Part shown: one piece after another, positions 15,961 to 24,571 of the stretch
How positions within the stretch are numbered: the first letter of the stretch is position 1
How the letters are laid out: every line of letters begins with the position of its first letter
Assembly (NCBI GenBank): GCA_044464765.1
Contig: JBIQKZ010000021.1
Span: 1 to 44,096, forward strand
Reading direction: 5' to 3'
Source: JBIQKZ01 sp044464765
GTDB taxonomy: Bacteria > Pseudomonadota > Gammaproteobacteria > Burkholderiales > Burkholderiaceae_B
DNA length: 44,096 nt
The notes under the pieces: model-generated
The model's database searches: none
What the model saw: the letters and a program-made list of their open reading frames with translations, nothing else
What the model was told of the DNA's origin: nothing
Program-made: the position numbers and the translations under genes

Positions 15961-16392
15961 ATGACCTACCGATTCACCACCTCTTTTCCTTATCTGCTTA
16001 ACCGCGTCGGCGTGCGTATGGGCGAGCTGTTCTCGCTGCGTCTGACCGAGTATCAGCTCACCCTGCCGATGTACCGGGTCATGGCTGTACTTCGACAAGA
16101 AGGAGCGCAGCGGCTGGGGGATCTCGGGGCCATGGTTACTGTCGAGGTGTCCACGCTTTCGCGGTTGATTACCACGATGCAGCGCAAAGGGCTGGTCACT
16201 CGAGTCAGGCCGGAAGACAATGGCCGCACCGTAAGCATCGCGCTTACGCCAGACGGCGAAGAGTTGGTCGATAAGCTGATGCCGCTGGCCGCGCACTTTG
16301 AAGCGGTGGGCACCAAGACGTTCAGCGCGAAGGAGGTTGCCTGGCTAAAGCAGGCTCTGAGCCAGATTCATGCCAATCTTCAAGAGCTTTGA
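15961..16392 (+). CDS. MarR-family transcriptional regulator, likely repressor of the gamma-resorcylate genes
   Basis: A 143-residue winged-helix protein. Helical dimerisation segments flank the DNA-binding core: LTLPMYRVMAVLRQEG, RLGDLGAMVTVEVSTLSRLI (recognition helix), TTMQRKGLVTRVRPEDNGRTV (wing with the conserved DxR-like turn as EDNGR) and SIALTPDGEEL. MarR proteins usually repress a divergent operon and release DNA on binding a phenolic ligand. It is divergent from dctP, with 255 bp containing the palindrome at 15800-15815. No strong ribosome site precedes the ATG. The ligand could be gamma-resorcylate, resorcinol or hydroxyquinol. Confidence 0.88.
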   Translation: MTYRFTTSFPYLLNRVGVRMGELFSLRLTEYQLTLPMYRVMAVLRQEGAQRLGDLGAMVTVEVSTLSRLITTMQRKGLVTRVRPEDNGRTVSIALTPDGEELVDKLMPLAAHFEAVGTKTFSAKEVAWLKQALSQIHANLQEL

Positions 16393-16566
16393 AGCTCGCA
16401 CGTTTCGAACGTCATTTGGGCTGGATTGCCAGACGCGCCCGGGTTTGAGTGCAAAAGCGCTCAACAAGTTCTAAAGGGGTTCCCATCGGTGGTGATGCAT
16501 CAGGCAGGCCGTGGTGTTTGCACACACACACTGCGCTATTCAGCTGTTGAAGGGGTTGCAGCGCCG

Positions 16567-16596
16567 CCGCTTCCGATGACATGGCATCGGAAGCGG
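16567..16596. repeat. 12-bp perfect stem-loop between marR and the MetE-like gene
   Basis: CCGCTTCCGATG (16567-16578) and CATCGGAAGCGG (16585-16596) are perfect complements around a 6-base loop, in the gap between two convergent genes. A second stem follows: CGGCGTGC (16609-16616) with GCACGCCG (16622-16629), just past the MetE-like stop. Neither has a T-run; together they may end or protect the convergent transcripts. Confidence 0.5.
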
Positions 16597-16633
16597 GTTG
16601 GTGACAATCGGCGTGCGCAAGGCACGCCGCCGG

Positions 16634-17665
16634 CTAGTGCGAAAGCTCGTCGCGAACGATGCGTGTGCCTTCGACCATGGCTTTCAGCTTGCCGAAGGCG
16701 ATATCGCGGGACAGATATTTCATGCCGCAATCGGGGGCGATGACCAGGCGGTCCGCGGACACATGAGGCAAGGCGCGGCGAATGCGCTGGGCGACGAGCT
16801 CGGGGGTTTCGACTTCGGGATTGGAAAGATCAAGCACGCCCAGCATGATGGACTTGGAAGGCAGTTGTTCCAGAATGGCGCAGTCGAGGTTGGACTGAGC
16901 CGTTTCCACGGAAATCTGCGTGGCCAGGCAACCTTCGAGTTCAGCCAGGAACGAGTAGCCTGCCGGCCGCTCGTGAATGATGGCGGCATAGCCGAAGCAA
17001 ATGTGGACGGCCGTGGTGCCGTTCACGTCTTGCAGCGCGCGGTTTAGCGTGCTGACGCCGTAGGCGCGGGCTTTTTCAGAGCGGGCTTGCAGGTAGGGCT
17101 CGTCGATTTGAACGACATCGGCGCCCGCGGCGAATAAGTCTTTGATCTCTTCGTTGACGGCAACCGCGTAGTCGTGGGCGAGCTCTTCTTCCGACTTATA
17201 GAAGTCGTTCTGGGCTTGCTGCGTCATTGTGAAAGGGCCGGGCACTGTGATCTTGATCTGGCGGTCGGTGTGCGCGCGCAGGAATTCAACGTCGCGTACC
17301 TGAACCGAATGCTTGCGCCGGATCTTGCCCACGATGCGTGGCACCGGGTTGGGATGTCCGCTGCGATCGAGCGCGGTTCCGGGATTGTCGATGTCTACGC
17401 CTTCCAGCGCCGTGGCGAAGCGGTTTGAATAACTTTCGCGGCGCGCTTCGCCGTCGGAGACGATGTCGACGCCGGCCTCTTCCTGGGCCCGGATGGCCAG
17501 CAGGGTTGCGTCGTCCTGGGCTTGCTCAAGCCACTCTGCGCCAACACGCCAAAGCTCTTTGGCGCGTACGCGCGGGGGGAAACGACCACCAAGCTTGGCG
17601 CGATCGATCAACCAGTCGGGTTGGGCATATGAGCCGACCAGGGTTGTGGGTAACAGTACGGGCAT
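16634..17665 (-). CDS. MetE C-terminal-like methyltransferase (cobalamin-independent methionine synthase family, short form)
   Basis: A 343-residue (beta/alpha)8 barrel corresponding to the catalytic C-terminal half of MetE, without the N-terminal barrel. The opening LPTTLVGSYAQPDWLID is typical of these stand-alone forms. The zinc site is complete: His and Cys in VHICFGYA, Glu in QISVETAQ and Cys in IAPDCGMKYLSR. KITVPGPFTMTQQAQ and GADVVQIDEPYLQ are the other family blocks. Full-length MetE transfers methyl from methyltetrahydropteroyl-triglutamate to homocysteine; the short paralogues have uncertain methyl donors, and some act in dissimilation of other methylated compounds. ATG 17665-17663 is chosen because homology starts there; the ribosome site is weak. 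Confidence 0.8.
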   Translation of the reverse strand: MPVLLPTTLVGSYAQPDWLIDRAKLGGRFPPRVRAKELWRVGAEWLEQAQDDATLLAIRAQEEAGVDIVSDGEARRESYSNRFATALEGVDIDNPGTALDRSGHPNPVPRIVGKIRRKHSVQVRDVEFLRAHTDRQIKITVPGPFTMTQQAQNDFYKSEEELAHDYAVAVNEEIKDLFAAGADVVQIDEPYLQARSEKARAYGVSTLNRALQDVNGTTAVHICFGYAAIIHERPAGYSFLAELEGCLATQISVETAQSNLDCAILEQLPSKSIMLGVLDLSNPEVETPELVAQRIRRALPHVSADRLVIAPDCGMKYLSRDIAFGKLKAMVEGTRIVRDELSH

Positions 17666-18021
17666 GATGCAAATCCAGTAAGCGTTGAAATAACAGATGA
17701 ATTCTGCACACGTCTGCCTTGTGCGCAAAATTCCGAACGTCGTAGGATCATACTAGCTTTGTTTTCCTGGTCAACTGCCGATTACCCTTTTGTGAGGTCG
17801 CCGAGGCGCCTCTTTTACACCCTGCGCCGAATGGATGTTGATGCGCAGCTACCTCTAAGAGTCGATTGTTGGGCTGAATACGGCTGATGGATTTGTCTGT
17901 GTTGCACAGTAAGTAGTTTCCGAGTGCAGACTTTTCCGGATTGCTGGTCTCAGGGGGCCTGATTATTCTGGCATTCATCTTCAACAGCGCATAGACGCAG
18001 AATGTCATAAGGAGCCTTGCC
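17666..18021. other. 356-bp intergenic region between the MetE-like gene and the Fis-type regulator
   Basis: No convincing gene is seen. It must hold the divergent promoters of both neighbours. GAGGCGCCTC (17803-17812) is a 10-bp palindrome followed by TTTT, a possible weak terminator on the plus strand. The region ends with AAGGAG seven bases before the ATG at 18022. Its reverse strand has an open frame running into the regulator gene, with no recognisable domain. Confidence 0.4.
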
Positions 18022-18888
18022 ATGAGAGAACGTTTGGATTGCGCCGTATTCGGCACTGCCTGTACCGAGGGCTGGACGGCAGGCCTGGTGGGGGCGCATG
18101 CGGGGGGTCGCTTGCATGTGCACACGCCCTGGCCGGGCGCGCAGGCAAGCGACCCGGCGGCGGCGCAATTGCTCGCGCGTTCCACAATGCAACTACGGCG
18201 TTTTGATGTTTGCCTGATGCCCGCCACCGAAGCGAATCTGGCGTGGGTGCGCACCAGCTTGCTGGCGGCGGGCGGCAAGCTGTCTACCCCGGTAATTGCT
18301 TTGGTGCGTCAATTACGCGCGACTGCCTTGAACGATCTGTACGCGCTAGGAGTAGCCGACATCATTCGGGATCCGTTATGTATTGAAGAGCTGCGAGTGC
18401 GCATCGAGCGTTTGCTCGATCAGGGTCGGGGAATCGCCGACGTCAAAGGGTCGGGCGCAGAACCCCCCATTGTTCTCGGCCTGCCTCCAAGCTATGGGGG
18501 CAGCCCCTCCAGCCTTGGCGAGAGCACGGGCAGCTATACCGAAAAAGTGGTTTGCAGCGGTTCCGGCCCGCACGCCCAAACCGAAGCCGACTTGTGCTCG
18601 TCTATACTTGAGCGTACCGGTCTGGAGCTGGATGCCTACGCGGCCGCCTCTGCGTCACGCTGCGCGACCTCGCGCGAGTCTTTTCGCGTGGCGAAAGGCA
18701 AAATCATCGAACGTTTCGAACGTGCTTATATTAAAGCGGCGTTGGGGCGTCATTCGGGCAATATCGCCATGGCGGCGCGTTCCGCCCAGAAGCATCGGCG
18801 GGCGTTTTGGGCATTGATGCGCAAGTACCAGATCGACGCCGCACCCTACCGGGCCGAAGCGGCGAGCAAACCGTCGGCAGATAGGTAA
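18022..18888 (+). CDS. Transcriptional regulator with degenerate receiver and Fis-type helix-turn-helix
   Basis: A 288-residue protein. Residues about 1-135 resemble a response-regulator receiver at its C-terminal end: FDVCLMPA, TPVIALVRQ and LYALGVADIIRDPLCIEELRVRIERLL. The phospho-acceptor aspartate position after beta-3 is not preserved (MPA) and the usual lysine is arginine, so phosphorylation seems unlikely. Residues about 140-215 are low-complexity linker. The end (FRVAKGKIIERFERAYIKA, GRHSGNIAMAARSAQKHRRA) matches the Fis/NtrC C-terminal DNA-binding helices. There is no AAA+ domain, so it is not a sigma54 activator. Strong AAGGAG ribosome site. It precedes hemE by 31 bp on the same strand and may be co-transcribed with it. 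Target genes unknown. Confidence 0.75.
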   Translation: MRERLDCAVFGTACTEGWTAGLVGAHAGGRLHVHTPWPGAQASDPAAAQLLARSTMQLRRFDVCLMPATEANLAWVRTSLLAAGGKLSTPVIALVRQLRATALNDLYALGVADIIRDPLCIEELRVRIERLLDQGRGIADVKGSGAEPPIVLGLPPSYGGSPSSLGESTGSYTEKVVCSGSGPHAQTEADLCSSILERTGLELDAYAAASASRCATSRESFRVAKGKIIERFERAYIKAALGRHSGNIAMAARSAQKHRRAFWALMRKYQIDAAPYRAEAASKPSADR

Positions 18889-18919
18889 AATTGCCCCAAG
18901 TCTTATACCAAGGATAGTC

Positions 18920-19990
18920 GTGTCGTTTCCCATACTGAAAAATGATGTCTTTCTTCGCTCGCTGTTGCGCGAGCCGGTTCCGTATACGCCTCTGTGGCTA
19001 ATGCGTCAGGCGGGACGCTATCTGCCCGAATATAACCAGACGCGTGCCCGGGCGGGCTCGTTTCTGGGGCTGGCGCAGAACCCCGAATATGCCTGCGAGG
19101 TCACCTTGCAGCCTCTCGAGCGCTTCGACCTGGACGCGGCGATTATTTTTTCCGACATCCTGACTATTCCTCATGCCATGGGCCTGGGGCTGGATTTCAT
19201 CGCGGGCGAGGGGCCCAAGTTTGCGCATCCCTTGCGTACAGAAGACGACATCAAGAAGCTGGCGGCGCCCGACATGGGCGATTTGCAGTATGTGTTCGAC
19301 GCCGTGTCCCTGGTTCGCAAAGAGCTTGACGGCAAGGTGCCGCTTATCGGTTTTGCCGGCAGCCCATGGACAATCGGGTGCTATATGGTTGAAGGCCAGG
19401 GGTCGGACGACTATCGCCTGATAAAAAGCCTGTTGTACAGCCGCCCCGATTTGATGCACCGCATCCTCGAAATCAATGCCCAGGCCACGCTGCACTATCT
19501 TAATGCCCAGATTCACGCCGGCGCTCAGGCTGTCATGATTTTCGACAGTTGGGGCGGGGTGCTGGCCGACGGCTTGTTCCAGGAGTTCTCGCTGGCCTAC
19601 ACACGCCGGGTCGTGCAAGGCCTGGTTCGGGAAAACGACGGGCGCAAAGTGCCCGTCATTGTGTTCACCAAGGGCGGGGGGCAATGGCTGGAAGAAATCC
19701 CCGCCTGTGGCTGCGACGCCATGGGGCTCGACTGGACAGTCAACCTGGCCAAGGCGCGCCAGCGCACAGGTGATCGCGTGGCGCTCCAGGGTAATTTGGA
19801 TCCCATGGCCTTATTTGGCGGGGAAGCCGGAATCCGGGCTGAAACCCGGCGGGTGATCGACGACTTTGGCCCTGTAGGACAGGGCGGCCACGTGTTTAAT
19901 CTGGGCCATGGCATTTCCCGCTTCACGCCACCTGAAGCGGTTGCCATCCTTACCGACGAAGTCCATAACTACAGTCGCGGCAAGCATTGA
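18920..19990 (+). CDS. hemE: Uroporphyrinogen decarboxylase
   Basis: A 356-residue (beta/alpha)8 enzyme that removes four acetate carboxyls from uroporphyrinogen III to give coproporphyrinogen III in heme synthesis. The diagnostic N-terminal PYTPLWLMRQAGRYLPEY carries the substrate-binding arginines, and FSDILTIPHAMGLGLDF carries the active-site aspartate. IGFAGSPWTIGCYMVEG, IFDSWGGVLAD and QGNLDPMALFG follow in family order, and GHVFNLGHGISRFTPPE ends the domain. The start is GTG 18920 with AAGGAT upstream. Length is normal. The intrinsic terminator at 19996 ends the transcript. Confidence 0.97.
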   Translation: MSFPILKNDVFLRSLLREPVPYTPLWLMRQAGRYLPEYNQTRARAGSFLGLAQNPEYACEVTLQPLERFDLDAAIIFSDILTIPHAMGLGLDFIAGEGPKFAHPLRTEDDIKKLAAPDMGDLQYVFDAVSLVRKELDGKVPLIGFAGSPWTIGCYMVEGQGSDDYRLIKSLLYSRPDLMHRILEINAQATLHYLNAQIHAGAQAVMIFDSWGGVLADGLFQEFSLAYTRRVVQGLVRENDGRKVPVIVFTKGGGQWLEEIPACGCDAMGLDWTVNLAKARQRTGDRVALQGNLDPMALFGGEAGIRAETRRVIDDFGPVGQGGHVFNLGHGISRFTPPEAVAILTDEVHNYSRGKH

Positions 19991-19995
19991 ATATT

Positions 19996-20026
19996 GCGCT
20001 TAAATACCCGCTAAGCGCTTGTTTTT
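19996..20026 (+). terminator. Intrinsic terminator after hemE
   Basis: GCGCTTA (19996-20002) and TAAGCGC (20012-20018) form a perfect 7-bp stem with a 9-base loop, followed by TTGTTTTT. It starts 6 bases after the hemE stop. Confidence 0.75.
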
Positions 20027-20221
20027 GCAGGGGCTTAGTGCAGGTTGTACACAAGTTTTAGTGCTTTGCACAATATTCATCCATACCTTAGATACAGTCT
20101 CCGTTTTATTTATAACTAATTGAATTTAAATAGATAAATAAATTATTTTCAGCTTTTTAGGGAAATTGCTTGATTGCGTGCATTGACTTTCCCCAAGTTG
20201 TTGTTTTTCTTTTCCCCAAAG

Positions 20222-20230
20222 TTATCCACA
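20222..20230 (+). promoter_or_regulatory. Perfect DnaA-box sequence upstream of priA
   Basis: TTATCCACA matches the consensus DnaA-binding 9-mer exactly. It sits in the 316-bp hemE-priA gap, downstream of a very AT-rich stretch (about 20105-20160) that contrasts with the GC-rich surroundings. The gap has no gene. A single box suggests DnaA control of the primosome gene rather than an origin. Confidence 0.5.
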
Positions 20231-20279
20231 GGCCCGAAGAGGATTCCGTCACACTGGTTCAGAACAACGCCTTCGGGCC
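20231..20279. repeat. 9-bp inverted repeat in the priA leader
   Basis: GGCCCGAAG (20231-20239) and CTTCGGGCC (20271-20279) are perfect complements 31 bases apart, directly abutting the DnaA box and ending 27 bp before the priA start. It could fold in the priA leader RNA or be an operator. Confidence 0.45.
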
Positions 20280-20306
20280 AGAGTCTGACAATTAACTTTA
20301 AGTTTA

Positions 20307-22418
20307 ATGATGCACAATCATCCAACCGACAGTATCTCGCCTGAGGGTGTTCGGGCCGAGCTTGGGCAGTACTGGGTTCGTGTTGCGTTGGATGTGCCGC
20401 TTGCAGGCGTGTTCGATTATCGATCCGCGCGGTGTCTCAGTGTGGGTACGCGGGTTATTGTGCCGTTCGGGCACCGCAAGCTGGTGGGCGTGGTGGTCGA
20501 GACGCCCGACGCGCCGGCGGTAAGCGTTGATCTGGTCAAAGAGGTGGACCAGGTTCTAGATGATTTGCCCCCTTTGCCCGCCGATTGGCTGCGACTTGCA
20601 TCGTTTGCCGCCCAATACTATCAGCGTCCGCTGGGTGAAGTCATGCTGCCGGCATTGCCGGCAGGCTTGCGCAAAGTGTCGGCCTATCAGGGAAAGCGTT
20701 CCTTGGGCGGCCCAGTGCAACGTCTGGACAAGCGCAAGCCCGCGCCCAGTATCCCGCCCACCGAGCCTGTGGCCGCGCCGACGCTTAATGCCCAGCAACA
20801 GGCGGCGGCGGACACCCTGATCGGCTTGCAGGGCCACCGCACCGTTCTGTTGCACGGCATTACCGGCAGCGGCAAGACCGAGGTCTACCTGCGCGCTGCG
20901 CAAGCCGTGCTGGAGCAGGGCCGGCAGGTGCTGTTCATGGTTCCGGAAATCAACCTGACGCCGCAGCTCGAGCATTCCCTACGATCGCGGTTGGCTGCGA
21001 TTGCAGGGCCGGATGCGCTGGCCGTCTTGCATAGCGGTCTGGCGGATGGCGAGCGCTTGCACGCCTGGCTCAGGGTGCAGCGGGGGCAAGCCCGGGTGTT
21101 GCTGGGAACACGCTTGTCGATTTTTACGCCCATGCCGGATCCAGGATTGATCATTGTCGACGAAGAGCACGATCCGTCCTACAAGCAACAAGAGGGCTTG
21201 CGGTATTCCGCCAGGGACCTTGCGGTCTGGCTAGGGCGTGACCGGAATATCCCCGTCGTGTTGGGTTCTGCGACGCCGTCGCTGGAATCCTGGCATCATG
21301 CCCAGCGCTGTCACTATTTAATGCTTTCGCTGACGCAGCGGGCGCGGGCTGTGCAAATGCCCAAGGTTCGTTTGGTGGATACGCGTCGGCTGGCCTTGCA
21401 GCAGGGCTTTTCTCCCCACCTGCTCAAGGCCCTGGAGTCGCGGCTGGCCAACGGCGAACAGTCCCTGGTGTTTCTGAATCGGCGCGGTTATGCGCCCGTG
21501 CTTAATTGTTCTTCGTGTGGCTGGGTAACGCAGTGCCCGCGTTGCACTGCCTATACCGTGCTGCATCGCGGCCAGGGTCGCCGCAATTATTTACAGTGCC
21601 ACCACTGCGGCTATCAGGCGCCGGTGCCAAGGGCGTGCCCCGACTGCGGCGACCAAGACCTTAGGCCCATGGGGCGCGGCACCCAGCGCGTCGAAGAGCA
21701 TCTGGCCGAACTCTTCCCCCAGGCCCGTATCTTGCGCATCGACGCGGACAGCACCCGCCTGAAAGGCAGCGCGGCGCAGTTGTTCGCCAAAGTGCATTCC
21801 GGTGAAGTCGACATCCTGATCGGAACCCAGATGGTGGCCAAGGGTCACGACTTTGCGAACCTGGGGCTGGTGGGGGTCCTGAATGCCGACTCCATGCTTT
21901 TCGCTCAGGACTTTCGCGCACCTGAACGCCTGTTTGCCCAGCTGATGCAGGTGTCGGGCCGGGCAGGACGTCACGCGGAAGGAGGGCAGGTTATCTTGCA
22001 AACGGATTACCCGGATCAGCCCGTTTATCAGGCCTTGGTGCGTCACGACTATATGGGGTTCGCCGATTATGCGCTACAAGAACGTCAGGCCGTGGGCTTG
22101 CCGCCCTATGCGTTCCAGGCGCTGCTGACGGCCGAGGCCCGCGAATTGAAGAGGGCGTTGGAATTCCTGGCTGAAGCGCGGGCCGTTCCCGAGCTCTCGC
22201 CCGCTGATTTCCCGACGGCTGCGGCGATCACTCTGTACGATCCGGTGCCGCTTCGCATCGTGCGGGTCGCCAATATCGAACGCGCCCAGTTGCTGGTGGA
22301 AAGCACCCATCGCCCAGCGCTGCAGCTGTTCTTGACGGCTTGGTCTGCCGCATTGCCGAGCTTGGCCTCCCGGATCAAGGTTCGTTGGCAGCTTGAAGTC
22401 GACCCAATGGAAATTTAA
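20307..22418 (+). CDS. priA: Primosomal replication-restart helicase PriA (N')
   Basis: A 703-residue superfamily 2 DNA helicase that recognises stalled forks and reloads the replisome. The 3'-end-binding N-terminal domain (YWVRVALDVPLAGVFDY) is followed by a winged helix. Helicase motifs are GITGSGKTEVYLRA (Walker A, about residue 185), IIVDEEHDPSYKQQ (DEEH box, about 285) and VLGSATPSLESW. The zinc-binding insertion, about 400-450, has CSSCGWVTQCPRC, CHHCGY and CPDCG. IGTQMVAKGHDF and QVSGRAGR are motifs V and VI. Length is slightly below the E. coli protein. Its TAA shares one base with the rep ATG, so the two are translationally coupled. Confidence 0.97.
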   Translation: MMHNHPTDSISPEGVRAELGQYWVRVALDVPLAGVFDYRSARCLSVGTRVIVPFGHRKLVGVVVETPDAPAVSVDLVKEVDQVLDDLPPLPADWLRLASFAAQYYQRPLGEVMLPALPAGLRKVSAYQGKRSLGGPVQRLDKRKPAPSIPPTEPVAAPTLNAQQQAAADTLIGLQGHRTVLLHGITGSGKTEVYLRAAQAVLEQGRQVLFMVPEINLTPQLEHSLRSRLAAIAGPDALAVLHSGLADGERLHAWLRVQRGQARVLLGTRLSIFTPMPDPGLIIVDEEHDPSYKQQEGLRYSARDLAVWLGRDRNIPVVLGSATPSLESWHHAQRCHYLMLSLTQRARAVQMPKVRLVDTRRLALQQGFSPHLLKALESRLANGEQSLVFLNRRGYAPVLNCSSCGWVTQCPRCTAYTVLHRGQGRRNYLQCHHCGYQAPVPRACPDCGDQDLRPMGRGTQRVEEHLAELFPQARILRIDADSTRLKGSAAQLFAKVHSGEVDILIGTQMVAKGHDFANLGLVGVLNADSMLFAQDFRAPERLFAQLMQVSGRAGRHAEGGQVILQTDYPDQPVYQALVRHDYMGFADYALQERQAVGLPPYAFQALLTAEARELKRALEFLAEARAVPELSPADFPTAAAITLYDPVPLRIVRVANIERAQLLVESTHRPALQLFLTAWSAALPSLASRIKVRWQLEVDPMEI

Positions 22419-24496
22419 TGATGGCGCCACTCAATCCGCCCGGGTACACCCTGGCCTCCGACTTGAATGCTTCGCAGCGCCAGGCGGCGCTTTATCTGGA
22501 TGGGCCTTGCTTGGTGCTGGCGGGCGCCGGAAGCGGCAAAACACGCGTCATCACGCAGAAGATTGCCTACTTGTTGCGGGAATGCGGCTATATGGGGCGC
22601 CAGGTGGTGGCGCTGACCTTCACCAACAAGGCCGCCCGCGAAATGAGCGAGCGACTAAAAAGGTTGGTGGACGCCAAGTTGGCCAAAGGGCTGACGGTCA
22701 GCACCTTCCATTCGCTGGGTGTGCGTTTCCTGCGCGAGGAATCGCGCCATGCGAACCTTAAACCCAACTTTTCCATCCTGGATTCGACCGATGCGCTGGC
22801 CATTATTCAGGAAATGCTGGCCACGACCGATAAGGCGAGGCTACGTGCCGTGCAGCAGGCCATCTCCTTATGGAAGAACGCCCTGATGGACCCGGATGCC
22901 GCCGACAGAACAGCCACGACACCCGGCGAAGTCGAGGCAGCCAAAATCTATCGCAACTACGATGCCACGCTCGCGGCCTATCAATCGGTGGATTTCGACG
23001 ACCTGATTCGTCTGCCGGCGCAGTTAATGCAGAAAAATCAGGAGATTCGTGAACGTTGGCAAGCCAGGGTTCAGTATCTGCTGGTAGACGAGTACCAGGA
23101 CACCAACGAGTGCCAGTACCGGCTGGTGCAGCTGCTGACGGGGCAGCGCGCCATGTTCACGGCGGTGGGCGATGACGACCAGGCCATCTATGCCTGGCGC
23201 GGTGCAACTGTCGAGAACCTGGCCAAGCTGACGACGGACTATCCCGCCTTGAAAGTGATCAAGCTCGAGCAGAATTATCGTTCGGTGCAAACGATTCTCG
23301 CCGCAGCGAACCGAGTGATCAGTCAAAATCCGAACCTATTCGACAAGAAATTGTGGTCCGACCTGGGGGCGGGCGAGCCGATCCGCGTGACCGCCATGGA
23401 TACCGATCTTATAGAAGCCGAGTCCATTGCGGTCAGGCTATCGGCGGAACGTTTCGAGCGGCGTGCCGAGTGGCGCGATTTTGCCGTGCTGTACCGCAGC
23501 AATCAGCAGGCGCGGATCATGGAGCAGGCCCTACGTAATCTGCGTATCCCCTACATCCTGTCCGGAGGCCAAAGTTTTTTCGATAAAGCGGAAATACGTG
23601 ACGTACTGGCCTATCTGCGCCTGATCGCCAATGACGACGATGATCCCGCCTTCATCCGTGCCGTGACAACACCAAGACGTGGTATCGGCCAGGGTACTTT
23701 GCAAGTATTGGGGCAATTTGCTTCGGAGCGCCAGCTTTCCCTGTTCGCCGCCATTTTCGAGCCGGGCTTGGCCGAGCGCTTGCCGGCTCGCCAGCTTGAC
23801 CCCCTGCTTGCCTTTGGCGGGTTCATACAGCGAATACAGCAACGCGCCGTTGGAAAAGAAGGGGCTTCGACGCCCAATAGCGAGCCGGCAGGCGCAATTC
23901 TTGATGACTTGTTGGGCGCCATTCAATACGAGCGCTATTTATACGACACCCTGGAAGAGCGGTCGGCGCAAACGCGTTGGCAGAATGTGCTTGAACTGAC
24001 CGGCTGGCTCAAACGCAAGGCGGATGAGGACAACATGGGTCTGTTAGACCTGATCCAGCATGTGGCGCTTGTCACCATGCTGGAACGCGGCGAGGATGAA
24101 GATCCCGATGCCGTCAAGCTGTCGACCTTGCATGCGTCCAAAGGGTTGGAGTTCCCCCATGTATTCTTGATTGGGGTCGAAGAAGGCCTGTTGCCCCATA
24201 TGGGCCGGGATGAAGAGGACGGCGATCCCGCCAAGGCGGCAGAATCATTCGCATTGCGGATTCAGGAAGAGCGCAGGCTGATGTATGTGGGTATTACCCG
24301 TGCGCGCCGAACATTAAGCCTGACATGGTGCAAGAAGCGCCGGCGGGGCCGCGAGGATCTCGTTCGTGAGCCTTCTCGCTTCATCGAGGAAATGGGCCTG
24401 GGCCAGATCAAGCTGAACGAGGATCCTGAACTGCAGGGGCTTAATCCCAAGCAGCGGCTGGGTATGCTGAAGGATCTGTTGGCCAGAAAAGCATGA
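22418..24496 (+). CDS. rep: ATP-dependent DNA helicase Rep (UvrD/Rep family)
   Basis: A 692-residue superfamily 1 3'-5' helicase. Motifs: LNASQRQAALYLDGPCLVLA (Q motif), GAGSGKTRVIT (Walker A, about residue 38), VALTFTNKAAREM (Ia), LLVDEYQDTN (II), GDDDQAIYAWRGA (III), LEQNYRSV (IV), LSTLHASKGLEF (V) and VGITRARRTL (VI). LNASQRQA, IPYILSGGQSFF and the overall length favour Rep over UvrD or PcrA. Rep clears proteins ahead of forks and assists PriA-dependent restart, so overlap with priA makes functional sense. The start is the ATG at 22418, one base into the priA stop. Confidence 0.94.
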   Translation: MMAPLNPPGYTLASDLNASQRQAALYLDGPCLVLAGAGSGKTRVITQKIAYLLRECGYMGRQVVALTFTNKAAREMSERLKRLVDAKLAKGLTVSTFHSLGVRFLREESRHANLKPNFSILDSTDALAIIQEMLATTDKARLRAVQQAISLWKNALMDPDAADRTATTPGEVEAAKIYRNYDATLAAYQSVDFDDLIRLPAQLMQKNQEIRERWQARVQYLLVDEYQDTNECQYRLVQLLTGQRAMFTAVGDDDQAIYAWRGATVENLAKLTTDYPALKVIKLEQNYRSVQTILAAANRVISQNPNLFDKKLWSDLGAGEPIRVTAMDTDLIEAESIAVRLSAERFERRAEWRDFAVLYRSNQQARIMEQALRNLRIPYILSGGQSFFDKAEIRDVLAYLRLIANDDDDPAFIRAVTTPRRGIGQGTLQVLGQFASERQLSLFAAIFEPGLAERLPARQLDPLLAFGGFIQRIQQRAVGKEGASTPNSEPAGAILDDLLGAIQYERYLYDTLEERSAQTRWQNVLELTGWLKRKADEDNMGLLDLIQHVALVTMLERGEDEDPDAVKLSTLHASKGLEFPHVFLIGVEEGLLPHMGRDEEDGDPAKAAESFALRIQEERRLMYVGITRARRTLSLTWCKKRRRGREDLVREPSRFIEEMGLGQIKLNEDPELQGLNPKQRLGMLKDLLARKA

Positions 24497-24571
24497 AGGC
24501 GGCCTAAACGCGTAGATCAATAGTCCAGCACTACTTTTAGCCTGAACTGCCCGTCGTACTTGCCATACAAA

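Noticed and set aside
17748..18278. 176-codon minus-strand frame overlapping the Fis-type regulator
   Set aside because: It covers the start of a plus-strand gene with a strong ribosome site and HTH; its own product shows no recognisable domain.
20100..20306. Chromosomal replication origin
   Set aside because: Only one perfect DnaA box is visible and no dnaA, dnaN, parA or rpmH gene is near; priA and hemE are not usual origin neighbours.
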